Shown: one piece after another, positions 39,877 to 48,280 of the stretch
Layout: every line of letters starts with the position of its first letter
Numbering within the stretch: position 1 is the stretch's first letter
Assembly (NCBI RefSeq): GCF_000764225.1
Contig: NZ_JQED01000017.1
Location: 1 to 64,000, forward strand
Direction: 5' to 3'
Length of the DNA stretch: 64,000 nt
From: Colwellia psychrerythraea
GTDB lineage: Bacteria > Pseudomonadota > Gammaproteobacteria > Enterobacterales > Alteromonadaceae
Notes under the pieces: generated by a model
Databases searched by the model: none
What the model saw: the letters and a program-made list of their open reading frames with translations, nothing else
Told to the model about the DNA's origin: nothing
Position numbers and translations under genes: made by a program

Positions 39877-40509
39877 TTACATGCCGTATTGATATAAGTG
39901 TTCATTGTCATAAGTGTCGGTTTGCAAGGTTTGACGTAAAGATTTCATTGCTTGGCTGTAATGCAATAAGGTATGTAAACTATAACCAATGCGATGACGA
40001 ATACGCTTATCACGACCCGTTAAAGCAGTACCTTGTTGAAGATTGCTTTCATCAAATGTATTTAGAATCTCTTCAACATTTCTGATAATGAGGTGGTCGG
40101 GTATAGCGACTAATTTGTTATTAGAAAAGGCATTCATTCTTAACTCTGCTATAGGGTAAGCACCGCTAATGCCATTAACCACAGAAATCAAAAGCACGGG
40201 TTTGTGACCAATATCTATCGCGTCGGCCATCATTAATAAATTTTTCAATAGCGGTGAAGCGGTGCCGCCCCATTCTGGTGTAATAAGAACTAACGCATCC
40301 ATTGTTTGTAATTGGCTATTAATGGCCAACCAGTCGCTATCATCATTTTGCTTGCTAGTTTCTTCGCCATCCCATAGTGGTATACGCTGTTTGCACAATT
40401 CAATATGACGAACTTTGCTAAATTGTGTGCTGTTATTAAGTAAATATTCAGCAACTTTTGCACTTTGTGATTCAGTTCGTTGGCTAGCACTGATAATCAA
40501 TAAATTCAT
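39877..40509 (-). CDS. NAD(P)H-dependent FMN reductase family protein
   Basis: A 210-residue flavodoxin-like protein: LLIISASQRTESQSAKVAEYLL at the N-terminus (phosphate loop), ALVLITPEWGGTASPLLKNLLM in the middle (flavin site) and KPVLLISVVNGISGAYPIAELR. These are the marks of the NADPH-dependent FMN/azoreductase family. It is the first of three minus-strand genes and divergent from a SufR-like regulator. Confidence 0.87.
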   Translation of the reverse strand: MNLLIISASQRTESQSAKVAEYLLNNSTQFSKVRHIELCKQRIPLWDGEETSKQNDDSDWLAINSQLQTMDALVLITPEWGGTASPLLKNLLMMADAIDIGHKPVLLISVVNGISGAYPIAELRMNAFSNNKLVAIPDHLIIRNVEEILNTFDESNLQQGTALTGRDKRIRHRIGYSLHTLLHYSQAMKSLRQTLQTDTYDNEHLYQYGM

Positions 40510-40527
40510 AACAATCCCGTCGTTTTC

Positions 40528-40574
40528 TTTAGTAAAGTATTTTATTTACTTAATAAGGTAAACGCTTTACTAAA
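40528..40574. promoter_or_regulatory. inverted repeat in the divergent regulator region
   Basis: TTTAGTAAAG and CTTTACTAAA are perfect 10-base arms 27 bases apart, in the 180-base gap between the FMN reductase gene and the divergent regulator gene. Further TTTACTTAATAAGGTAAA-like half sites lie between them. An operator for the neighbouring regulator is a reasonable guess. Confidence 0.5.
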
Positions 40575-40689
40575 TAAGGTCAAGTTAAATGTAAACAAAA
40601 AACCTTACTAAATATTGAGCTAAGCAATGAAATTATGATAAAAATACGTAATAATAATGAGGTAGCATCATCCTTCTGACGGAGACTTA

Positions 40690-41307
40690 ATGAAAACACA
40701 TGAAAAAATAATTCAGTTATTAAAGACTCAAGGGCCTTTAACAGCAAAGATATTAGCAAGTGAATTGGGCCTTACTACCATGGGCATCCGTCAGCATGTA
40801 CAAGGATTGGAAGATTCTGGTGATGTGATTTTTAAGGATGAAAAAGCGGCTCGAGGCAGACCTACCCGCTATTGGTCACTTACTGATAAAGGCAATAGCC
40901 GTTTTGCTGATCGTCATGATGAATTAACTGTACAGTTACTCGACTCAGTAATTACTCTCTTTGGTGACGATGGCATGGAAAAGCTGATCAGTCACCGAGA
41001 AGAAACAGCGATGACCAACTATAGCTTAGCGTTAGCCGATCGTTTTGGTGTGGAAGAAAAACTACAAACCTTAGCTCAATTACGTAGCGATGAAGGTTAT
41101 ATGGCAAGTGTTGAAAAGCATGATGGCATTTATTGGTTAATGGAAAATCATTGCCCTATTTGTGCCGCAGCTAGTAAATGTTTAAGCTTTTGTCGCTCAG
41201 AGTTACAAATGTTTCAAACACTAATGAAGGATGTTGCCGTGGTAACTAGAGAAGAGCATATTATTGAAGGAGCAAGGCGTTGTGCTTATAAAGTAACACC
41301 AGTTTAA
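40690..41307 (+). CDS. SufR-like iron-sulfur transcriptional regulator
   Basis: A 205-residue protein with an N-terminal winged helix (ILASELGLTTMGIRQHVQGLEDSGDVIF, then RGRPTRYWSLTDKG) and a C-terminal cysteine group: CPICAAASKCLSFC near residues 155-168 and a last Cys in RRCAYKV. This is the layout of COG2345/SufR-type regulators that hold an iron-sulfur cluster and respond to redox or iron stress. It is divergent from the FMN reductase and VOC genes, its likely targets. Confidence 0.83.
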   Translation: MKTHEKIIQLLKTQGPLTAKILASELGLTTMGIRQHVQGLEDSGDVIFKDEKAARGRPTRYWSLTDKGNSRFADRHDELTVQLLDSVITLFGDDGMEKLISHREETAMTNYSLALADRFGVEEKLQTLAQLRSDEGYMASVEKHDGIYWLMENHCPICAAASKCLSFCRSELQMFQTLMKDVAVVTREEHIIEGARRCAYKVTPV

Positions 41308-41336
41308 GGCTGGTGTTACCTCAGAGTTAATGTCGA

Positions 41337-43118
41337 TTAAGCGCTTTCTTTATGGTAGTGACGCAGGGCATGTTCTTTTTGGCGGCCCTGACTAAAGGCA
41401 GTTACACGCTTTAAATAGCCAATAACGCGTGTGCCATGATCGATGTTTTCACTGCCGCAACTCGAGCAGAGATGTAAAGTGCGTTTGTCTATTTTTTCAC
41501 ATTCATTGCAAATAGTAATCTTCACATTGATGCAAAAGTAATTACAGCCAGTCGCTGCAGCGACATTAAACAGTTTTAAGTAAGCATCAGTAGAGAGTGA
41601 CTCATCTAAATTTAAATGCAGTGCCGAACCACCATCAAGATATTGTGTCATTTCTTGACCGTGCATGACAAACTTATCAATATGATTGGTATCTTCGTCT
41701 TCAACAACATAAAAGTATGAGTTATAACATTCGCGGCTTACTTGGTAACCGTCTTTGCTGTCCCATTTAGCATTTTTAACACCAAGATTTTCAGCAGGTA
41801 CGAATTCGGTGTTAAACATGTAGCCAAACTCTTTTTTAGCAGCTTGGTTCGCTTGGTAAATAACCTTTAACTGCTTGCTAACAAATTGCTTATATTCCTC
41901 ATTGTTACCGACTTTAATTTGAGAGTATTCAGCCGCTTCGGCCATACCGTTAATACCAATGGTGAGGAATTGCTTATCAAGGGAGATAAACCCTGCATCG
42001 TAAACGGATAATGCACCTTGCGCTTGATATTCCTCCATCAATTTTCGATAAGCAACCTGATATTTTTGTATTTTTTCAATTTCAGTTTGTAAATCTCGCC
42101 CATCTTGCACTAATCGGTTCATATTCACGGTAATGACATTAATGGATCCCGTGGCTACACCACCTGCGCCCAAGGTATAAGAAAAAGTATTATCAGAAAT
42201 CTCATTACGTAATCGACAGCAAGAGGCCAGTGAGTCTGCACTGTCAGACAAATAGATAAAGAATGAATTTCCTTCAGCTTTTTGCTCAGCGAGCTTTCGG
42301 GCAAACTCTTGGTCTTTACATTGACCATTTTCAGTCAACATTGCTGCAGTGACTACCGGGAAGGTGAGCACTGCTTTTTCACGCTCTTGATTAAGCCAAC
42401 CAAGGAAAAATTGTTGTAACTGATCAACAGTCTGCCAATTTGGCTTGCTAAAATCAGGGAAAACAAAGTCGCCAAACATAGAAGCAAAGTAATGCTGATC
42501 AAATAGGGAAATGTTCCAAAATACACTTTGGTATCCACGAGCGGCCGCTGGTTGATTGATGGCATAAACCACATGCTGTAAGTGATTTTCTATCTCAGAC
42601 TTATGCGTACTGAGATAGTCATTGCCATATTCAAGGCGAGCAAAATAGTCAAAGTAGGCAAGAAACTCAACCGTTGCAACCGCACCAGCAAATTGCGCGG
42701 AAATAGCAAAAATAAGGTTAACAAAAGAGCCACAGAAAGATTCTAAATGCTTGGGTGCTTTAGACTCGCCGCCTAGTTTAGTTAAGCCATCTAACAAAAA
42801 GGGGTACATGCTAATTGAGGTACAATATGGCTTTAAACTGGTCTCATCGTGTACGTAAATTTCATGATCTTCAATTTGACGTAAGTATTCTTTGGCTAAA
42901 TCAGCATCAAAGGTATCACGTATTTTGTCATGAACTAACGCGCGATTAATTTGTACAAAACAATCCTTTAATAACTCGGCTTCTAAGGTCGCAATGTTTT
43001 TATGGCTAACGTTGGCATTGGCATCCATTTTTGAGCCATCTGCCGCATTTTTTGCTGAAAAATAGTGTTGGATAAAATCTTTTTTATTGGTAATTTGTTC
43101 TTCGTTAAGCCGCAACAT
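41337..43118 (-). CDS. nrdD: anaerobic ribonucleoside-triphosphate reductase
   Basis: Class III reductase of about 593 residues from ATG 43118, which has AAGGAG upstream. It uses a glycyl radical to reduce ribonucleotides without oxygen. The C-terminal zinc site (CNECEKIDKRTLHLCSSCG) and the radical glycine motif (RVIGYL) are present, and the active-site CxxCxx patterns lie in ASCCRLRNE. It is shorter than the roughly 700-residue enterobacterial form and lacks the N-terminal ATP cone. nrdG lies directly upstream with a 14-base overlap. Confidence 0.95.
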   Translation of the reverse strand: MLRLNEEQITNKKDFIQHYFSAKNAADGSKMDANANVSHKNIATLEAELLKDCFVQINRALVHDKIRDTFDADLAKEYLRQIEDHEIYVHDETSLKPYCTSISMYPFLLDGLTKLGGESKAPKHLESFCGSFVNLIFAISAQFAGAVATVEFLAYFDYFARLEYGNDYLSTHKSEIENHLQHVVYAINQPAAARGYQSVFWNISLFDQHYFASMFGDFVFPDFSKPNWQTVDQLQQFFLGWLNQEREKAVLTFPVVTAAMLTENGQCKDQEFARKLAEQKAEGNSFFIYLSDSADSLASCCRLRNEISDNTFSYTLGAGGVATGSINVITVNMNRLVQDGRDLQTEIEKIQKYQVAYRKLMEEYQAQGALSVYDAGFISLDKQFLTIGINGMAEAAEYSQIKVGNNEEYKQFVSKQLKVIYQANQAAKKEFGYMFNTEFVPAENLGVKNAKWDSKDGYQVSRECYNSYFYVVEDEDTNHIDKFVMHGQEMTQYLDGGSALHLNLDESLSTDAYLKLFNVAAATGCNYFCINVKITICNECEKIDKRTLHLCSSCGSENIDHGTRVIGYLKRVTAFSQGRQKEHALRHYHKESA

Positions 43119-43737
43119 TGTTAGCTCCTTGGGTAAATTGATAAGGTTCGAAAGTACTATTCTCAAAAGTACTCATTTCTAAAGCATTAGCCTTTATAGA
43201 ATTCTTGAAAGAATTAGTGTCTAAAAGTGTCGTTTGGGAATGATTAGCATCGTCGGTGTTAGTATTGAAGGTATTCACATCGATAGTTTTGATAAATAGA
43301 TGGTTTAATTTTTCACCTGAAATAACATCACGAAATACTTGATTGCTAGTTGGACTATCTAGGCCACCTAAAGCTTCTTGCCAAGCTCCTGTCTTTAAAA
43401 AACTTAGGTGCTGAGAAATATTTATATCAATGTGCTTTTCGCCTGAATAAAGGCACGTTTTAAGACCATGACTTTTAGCAATCAGCAGTTTGTCAATTAA
43501 AGCATTAGGCTGCCATTCACCACCAAAAAACACCACACAACTGATCAAGCCTTGATACTTCTTAAGCCACTGGATGAAGTTTGTATTAGTGAGCGATAAG
43601 CCATTATCTTCATGCCATAACTCTGTACTGTGACAGCCTTTGCAGCCGATCTTACAACCGGTAATACTAAAGCACAGGCTAATTTCATTAGGCACTTCTT
43701 GAAAGACCACACTCGGAGTAATGCAATTAAAAGCCAT
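43105..43737 (-). CDS. nrdG: NrdG, radical SAM activase of NrdD
   Basis: About 210 residues from ATG 43737. The radical SAM cluster site is CKIGCKGC (CxxxCxxC) and FFGGEW follows as the SAM-binding Gly motif. The enzyme makes the glycyl radical on NrdD. The core ends near residue 155 (SNQVFRDVISGEKLNHLF). It is followed by an Asn/Thr/Ser-rich tail with three loose repeats (DVNTFNTNT, LDTNSFKNS, EMSTFENST), not usual for NrdG. The end overlaps nrdD, so the pair is co-translated. Confidence 0.93.
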   Translation of the reverse strand: MAFNCITPSVVFQEVPNEISLCFSITGCKIGCKGCHSTELWHEDNGLSLTNTNFIQWLKKYQGLISCVVFFGGEWQPNALIDKLLIAKSHGLKTCLYSGEKHIDINISQHLSFLKTGAWQEALGGLDSPTSNQVFRDVISGEKLNHLFIKTIDVNTFNTNTDDANHSQTTLLDTNSFKNSIKANALEMSTFENSTFEPYQFTQGANNVAA

Positions 43738-43772
43738 TATTAACCTATATATAGATGTTATTATTTTAATAA

Positions 43773-43788
43773 GCACAATATATAGTAT
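43773..43788. promoter_or_regulatory. NrdR box 1
   Basis: GCACAATATATAGTAT fits the NrdR consensus (ACACWATATATWGTGT) in its core. It lies 36 bases upstream of nrdG. Box 2 is 74 bases further up. Confidence 0.8.
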
Positions 43789-43805
43789 TTTAGGGGGGTG
43801 CTTTG

Positions 43806-43819
43806 TTGATTTAGATCAC
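43806..43819. promoter_or_regulatory. FNR-like site
   Basis: TTGATTTAGATCAC matches the FNR consensus TTGAT-N4-ATCAA at nine of ten positions. It sits between NrdR boxes 1 and 2, upstream of the anaerobic reductase operon. FNR control of nrdDG is known in E. coli. Confidence 0.72.
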
Positions 43820-43846
43820 AATAATTTGTGGTAGTGAAATAATTAA

Positions 43847-43862
43847 GCACAATATATAGTGC
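43847..43862. promoter_or_regulatory. NrdR box 2
   Basis: GCACAATATATAGTGC is a nearly perfect palindromic NrdR box. Box 3 starts 31 bases further upstream, which is three helical turns, the usual spacing of NrdR box pairs. Confidence 0.87.
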
Positions 43863-43877
43863 TTATCTTTAACTATA

Positions 43878-43893
43878 GATCAATATATAGTGT
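43878..43893. promoter_or_regulatory. NrdR box 3
   Basis: GATCAATATATAGTGT keeps the central CAATATATAG core and GTGT arm of the NrdR consensus. It pairs with box 2 at a spacing of 31 bases. Confidence 0.82.
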
Positions 43894-43988
43894 TTGAAGT
43901 GGTGTGCCGCGCAGTGCAGAGCTAGTGAATAGGTATGAAAAAGAGTTTTTCAGTACCCATTCACCGTATTTATTGGCAGCAGAGCTAT

Positions 43989-44957
43989 CTATTTTAGTGC
44001 TGATGTCTGATCAAGCGGTCTGAGTTCCACTTGTTGCTTCCGATCACCTAATTCTGAAACGAGCATGCCGGCAAGAATCAATCCCGCACCGATTATGCCT
44101 TTTTCACCCAGCACTTCGTCGAGGAATATCCAAGCAGTAATGCAAGCGAAGACCGGCTCTGCAGCGAATATTAGTGCTACTTTGTGAGGTTTTAGCAATG
44201 TCTGACTTACTGATTGAGCCCAGAAAGCATAAGCAGTGCCTAAGATCCCTGACACCAAAATGGCAAATATCATCAAGGGGGTAAATAATTGTTGATGCCA
44301 ACTCACCGGCTCCGCATCATGGTAATAAAAGGCAGGATCAGGACCAATGAATATCGCTATAGTACTGTAAAGAGAGACAGCAAAAATTTGCACAATACTT
44401 AATGGAATAATGGGAAAGTTATCGACTAAGCGATCAGTCATAATAATATGGCCAGCAAAACCAAAGGCGCAGATTAACACTAAAATATCACCTTTATTAA
44501 AAACTAACTTGTCTCCAATGGTTAATAAATAGAGTCCAGCTGTTGCGGTAATAACACCTATCCAGACTGACTTAGGAACAACATTGCGAAAGATTAAAAA
44601 ACCTAATACAGGCACAAGAGGAACGCACAACCCGGTAATAAAACCAGCATTAGTTACTGTGGTAAAACGCATTCCTTCTGTCTGGGTATAAAAACCAATA
44701 AAGAGGAAAAATCCCAACAACATACCCGACCTTATTAATAAAACATAATTGATAGGTTTGTCGTTGTCTTTATTTTTTTTCTGCACAATCCACAGTAGTG
44801 GCAGCATTGAAAGTGTTGCAACAGCAAATCGGATGGCGTTGAAAGTATTTGTTGGCATCACTTCAATGGCAAGATCAATGGGAACAAACTCCACCCCCCA
44901 AATAAAGCAGACGATAAGTAGCAACATGGTTGCAATGCGAGGTGAAGTAACTGTCAT
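43989..44957 (-). CDS. EamA/DMT family transporter
   Basis: A 322-residue membrane protein with ten hydrophobic segments as two EamA repeats: MLLLIVCFIWGVEFVPIDLAI...NAIRFAVATLSMLPLLW and, in the second half, FAILVSGILGTAYAFWAQSVSQTLLKPHKVALIFAAEPVFACITAWIFLDE. It exports or imports small metabolites; the substrate is not known. It lies just downstream of the MITE-like element B, which separates it from the amine catabolism genes. Confidence 0.87.
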   Translation of the reverse strand: MTVTSPRIATMLLLIVCFIWGVEFVPIDLAIEVMPTNTFNAIRFAVATLSMLPLLWIVQKKNKDNDKPINYVLLIRSGMLLGFFLFIGFYTQTEGMRFTTVTNAGFITGLCVPLVPVLGFLIFRNVVPKSVWIGVITATAGLYLLTIGDKLVFNKGDILVLICAFGFAGHIIMTDRLVDNFPIIPLSIVQIFAVSLYSTIAIFIGPDPAFYYHDAEPVSWHQQLFTPLMIFAILVSGILGTAYAFWAQSVSQTLLKPHKVALIFAAEPVFACITAWIFLDEVLGEKGIIGAGLILAGMLVSELGDRKQQVELRPLDQTSALK

Positions 44958-45027
44958 AGATAAGCTCTTTTTGCTCCTTTTTAGGAGCGATAAATTGAGG
45001 ACCGTATATTATACAAAACAGCTATTT

Positions 45028-45291
45028 ATACCAAGTCCATTAAGTTATTTTCCACTCAGCGAGAATTAAAAGGCTTAGAGGCAAGGCATTGATTGAAGAG
45101 AATGGTTATTCCCTTATCAAAATAAATAACACAGCATGTAAGCCTTTTAAACTCGCCCCTGGGAGCTTGTCAGAAAAGCAATAACGGCACAAATTTGTGA
45201 GGTATAGAATGACTATATCAGCAAAAATTTTGTTTGTTATGACTCTTCTGTCATAGCTCTGAGGTGGGAATAAATTTAATGGAATTGGTAT
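45028..45291 (+). mobile_element. MITE-like element, family 1, copy B
   Basis: A 264-base element with ends ATACCAAG and ATTGGTAT, homologous over most of its length to the element at 23807-24069 but in the opposite orientation. The flanks are TTA on both sides (45026-45028 and 45291-45293), which suggests a three-base target duplication. The right TTA is the TAA stop codon of the FAD oxidoreductase gene. It has internal inverted motifs AAAAGGCTTAG and TAAGCCTTTTAAA. No coding capacity is seen. Confidence 0.82.
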
Positions 45292-46703
45292 TAACAAGTA
45301 AAGCCTAGGTTAAGCATATCTAAAAATTTAAGCCATAACCCACGTTTCCCGCCATTAGCATCGGCTTTTTCTAGCGCTTTGTGAGTTAGATATACCCCTA
45401 TCCAACGAAGCGGCTCTGGTGCCCAAGGTATCGGTTTCTTTTTCACAAATTGCATGTCGAGAATTTCACTTGGCTCATAGCCTAGTAGTTCGATGCCTAT
45501 TCTGGCACCAAATCGAGAAGCGCCAACCCCCAAACCGGTGTAACCTATAGCCCATGCAACGCGCCCATCATAAGCAAGCCCTGGTACCACACAAAAACGG
45601 GTGGAAGTAGCAATAATACCACTCCAACGATGGCTGAATTTAACGCCTTTGAGTTGAGGAAATGTTTCAAAGAATTCTTGAGATAACTGCGCAAAGCGTT
45701 CAGGAATGTCTGCATAACTTTGATCTATGCCGTTATTAAAATAATAACGAACAGCGCCTCCGCCTCCCCAAGTAATACGATTATCTTTAGTGAAACGATA
45801 ATAATGGAACATGTTAGCATGGTTAGAAAGCGCATGACGTGACTTATGCCAGCCAATTGAGTCTAGCTGTGCTTGACTTAGTGGCTCGGTTGCAATTTGA
45901 TAATCCCATACAGGAATAATGGACCGACGTGCTTGGCCTATTGGATTACGATAAGCATTGGTCGCCATTAATACTTTATCGGCGATAATCATGACGTCAG
46001 AGCAGGTGACTGCCATTTTATCGTGACCTAATTTTTTCAGGCTTGTTAGTGGCGTTTCTTCATAAATACGTACACCAAGCTCCAAAATTACGCGTTTTAA
46101 TCCCCAGCACAGTCGGGCCGGGTCAACCACGCCATCTTGACCGCTGCGATACCATAAACCCGCTAAATAGGTGGGTGAATTGACTTGCGCCTGCATTTCA
46201 TCTTGATTAAACCAGACAACATCCTCGCCTTTGGCTTTTTCAGACTCGTAGATTGCACGCAGTGCATCTACAGATTCTTGGTCAGTTGCGATAGAAGTCT
46301 CACCAACTTTTTCATAGCGGGCATCAATATTGTAACGTGCAAGTGTCTCGATAAATTCTTTTAGGTTTTGTTGTCCCAATTGATGAAGTTTATCTGCCTC
46401 ACCAGGAAATTGATGATCGGTATTGGTTTCTCCATGCGCTAAACTTGAACTTAAGAAGCCACCATTTCGCCCTGAAGCACCGTCAGATATAGTTGTTTTC
46501 TCAATCAAGATAATGTCGGCATTAGGCTGGCGCTCTTTTGCTTGAAGGGCGGCCCAAAGGCCGGTAAAACCACCACCAACAATCAATAGCTCACAGTCTG
46601 TATCTGTTGACAAAACTGGTAAAGTTTCTGGTCGAATATCCTGATCATGCCAAAGAGGGCAATATTTCGAATCTTTTAATGCTTCTAGGTGCTGTTTCAT
46701 CAT
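45291..46703 (-). CDS. FAD-dependent amine oxidoreductase (PuuB/PauB-like)
   Basis: A 470-residue DAO-family flavoprotein. The FAD-binding start is ELLIVGGGFTGLWAALQA with Glu in IILIEK, followed by the DGASGRNGGFLSS motif of this family. Further down are FKFSHRWSGIIATSTRFCVVPG and WAIGYTGLGVGASRFGARIG. Homologues oxidise gamma-glutamylputrescine or free polyamines to aldehydes. The next gene upstream is an aldehyde dehydrogenase, which fits. Its stop codon borders the MITE-like element B. The exact amine is not known. Confidence 0.86.
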   Translation of the reverse strand: MMKQHLEALKDSKYCPLWHDQDIRPETLPVLSTDTDCELLIVGGGFTGLWAALQAKERQPNADIILIEKTTISDGASGRNGGFLSSSLAHGETNTDHQFPGEADKLHQLGQQNLKEFIETLARYNIDARYEKVGETSIATDQESVDALRAIYESEKAKGEDVVWFNQDEMQAQVNSPTYLAGLWYRSGQDGVVDPARLCWGLKRVILELGVRIYEETPLTSLKKLGHDKMAVTCSDVMIIADKVLMATNAYRNPIGQARRSIIPVWDYQIATEPLSQAQLDSIGWHKSRHALSNHANMFHYYRFTKDNRITWGGGGAVRYYFNNGIDQSYADIPERFAQLSQEFFETFPQLKGVKFSHRWSGIIATSTRFCVVPGLAYDGRVAWAIGYTGLGVGASRFGARIGIELLGYEPSEILDMQFVKKKPIPWAPEPLRWIGVYLTHKALEKADANGGKRGLWLKFLDMLNLGFTC

Positions 46704-46749
46704 TTACTCTCATAAGAATTTTGTTATATTTCAGAGTCTGCTGTTCAAA

Positions 46750-48225
46750 TTATTTGATATACCAGCCCCAAGGGTCGCTACTGTCAAAACGGGTGATTTG
46801 TTTGGTTTCAAGATAGTTATTTAATCCCCATTGCCCGAGCTCTCGACCTATACCTGATTGTTTATAACCGCCCCATGGTGCTTCAACAAAAGTAGGCTGT
46901 GAGCAGTTAATCCAAACAATGCCAGCTCGAAAAGCTCTTGCAACTCGCTCACAACGCTCATCATCTTTAGACATTACGGCTGCAGCGAGTCCAAAGCGTG
47001 AATTATTGGCTAACTGAATAGCCTCGTTTTCTGACTGAAATGGCTTAATACAGACAACCGGTCCAAAAATTTCCTCGTTCCATACCCAGCTATTTTCATC
47101 AACACCAGTCAATATTGTAGGCTCAAGGAAATATCCGACACTTAGATCAGGAGGGCGCTGCCCACCTGTCGCAATTGTTGCTCCATCATTAACGCCACGT
47201 TCAATTGCCGCGAGTACCTTGTTGTATTGATCGCTATTGACCAGGGGCCCCAGTAATACGCCATCTTGCTCTCCTGAGCCGATAGTGATTTTTTTGGTTT
47301 CTTCAATCAAACGTGCCAGTAAAGCAGGGTAAATTTCTTCGGCAACTAAAACCCGCGAAGTAGCCGAACACACTTGGCCTTGGTTCCAGAAAATACCGAA
47401 CATGATCCATTCTACGGCTTTTTCAATATCACTATCTTCAAAAATAACAAAAGGTGATTTACCGCCAAGTTCAAGGCTAATATTCTTGATATCTTTAGCG
47501 GCCGTCGCCATGATTTTTGACCCTGTAGGTATTGAACCAGTAAAGGCTAACTTATCAACATCAGCATGCTCTACTAATGCCTGTCCGGCATCTTTCCCTA
47601 AACCAGTCACTATATTTAATACACCAGCAGGGAGTTTTGCTTCATCTGCTATCTCTGCCAGTGCTATTGCGGTGAGTGGCGTTATTTCTGAAGGTTTTAG
47701 AATGATTGAGCAACCTGCCGCCAAAGCTGGAGCAACTTTCCATGCAGCCATCAGCATGGGAAAATTCCAAGGAATGATCGCTCCTGCCACGCCAAGTGGT
47801 TCTTTTATTGCTTTTGAGCTAAAGCCCGGCTCTGCTAATTCAATGGCTTGCTCTGATGTGTTATCAAGTTCTTCGGCTAAACCAGCATAAAACTCAAACG
47901 TCGCGGCAGTATCTTCAATATCCCATTTGGCTTCAGGGTAGGGTTTACCATTATCAAGTACTTCCAGTTTTGCTAGCTCATCTAAACGTCTGGTAATAAT
48001 ATTAGCCATTTTTCGCAAGTATACTGCGCGTTCAGCACCACTTAAACGAGGCCATGGTCCTTGATCGAATGCTGTTCGTGCTGCATTTACCGCAGCATTA
48101 ATATCGACACTGTTACCTGCTGGAATTTCAGCAATGATTGCTTCAGTGGCTGGATTAAGCACAGAAAATGTTTCACTTGTCGCCGATGAAACCCATGTCC
48201 CATTGATATAATGTTTATTTTTCAT
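46750..48225 (-). CDS. aldehyde dehydrogenase (aminoaldehyde/betaine aldehyde type)
   Basis: A 491-residue NAD-dependent ALDH. The catalytic Glu is in SLELGGKSPFVIFEDSD and the catalytic Cys in FWNQGQVCSATSRVLV. VINPWNFP-type motif appears as IIPWNFPMLMAAWKVAPALAAG. The GQVCSATSR sequence is typical of enzymes for betaine aldehyde and aminoaldehydes (PuuC, KauB, plant AMADH). With the flavin amine oxidase next to it, oxidation of 3-aminopropanal or 4-aminobutanal is likely. Confidence 0.9.
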   Translation of the reverse strand: MKNKHYINGTWVSSATSETFSVLNPATEAIIAEIPAGNSVDINAAVNAARTAFDQGPWPRLSGAERAVYLRKMANIITRRLDELAKLEVLDNGKPYPEAKWDIEDTAATFEFYAGLAEELDNTSEQAIELAEPGFSSKAIKEPLGVAGAIIPWNFPMLMAAWKVAPALAAGCSIILKPSEITPLTAIALAEIADEAKLPAGVLNIVTGLGKDAGQALVEHADVDKLAFTGSIPTGSKIMATAAKDIKNISLELGGKSPFVIFEDSDIEKAVEWIMFGIFWNQGQVCSATSRVLVAEEIYPALLARLIEETKKITIGSGEQDGVLLGPLVNSDQYNKVLAAIERGVNDGATIATGGQRPPDLSVGYFLEPTILTGVDENSWVWNEEIFGPVVCIKPFQSENEAIQLANNSRFGLAAAVMSKDDERCERVARAFRAGIVWINCSQPTFVEAPWGGYKQSGIGRELGQWGLNNYLETKQITRFDSSDPWGWYIK

Positions 48226-48280
48226 GATTGAAATACACCTTACTGGCTAAATAGTTAATATGTGATACGTCGGGTTAGTA

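Noticed and set aside
47402..47890. A 162-codon open frame on the plus strand.
   Set aside because: It is antisense to the aldehyde dehydrogenase gene and has no ribosome binding site or family pattern.
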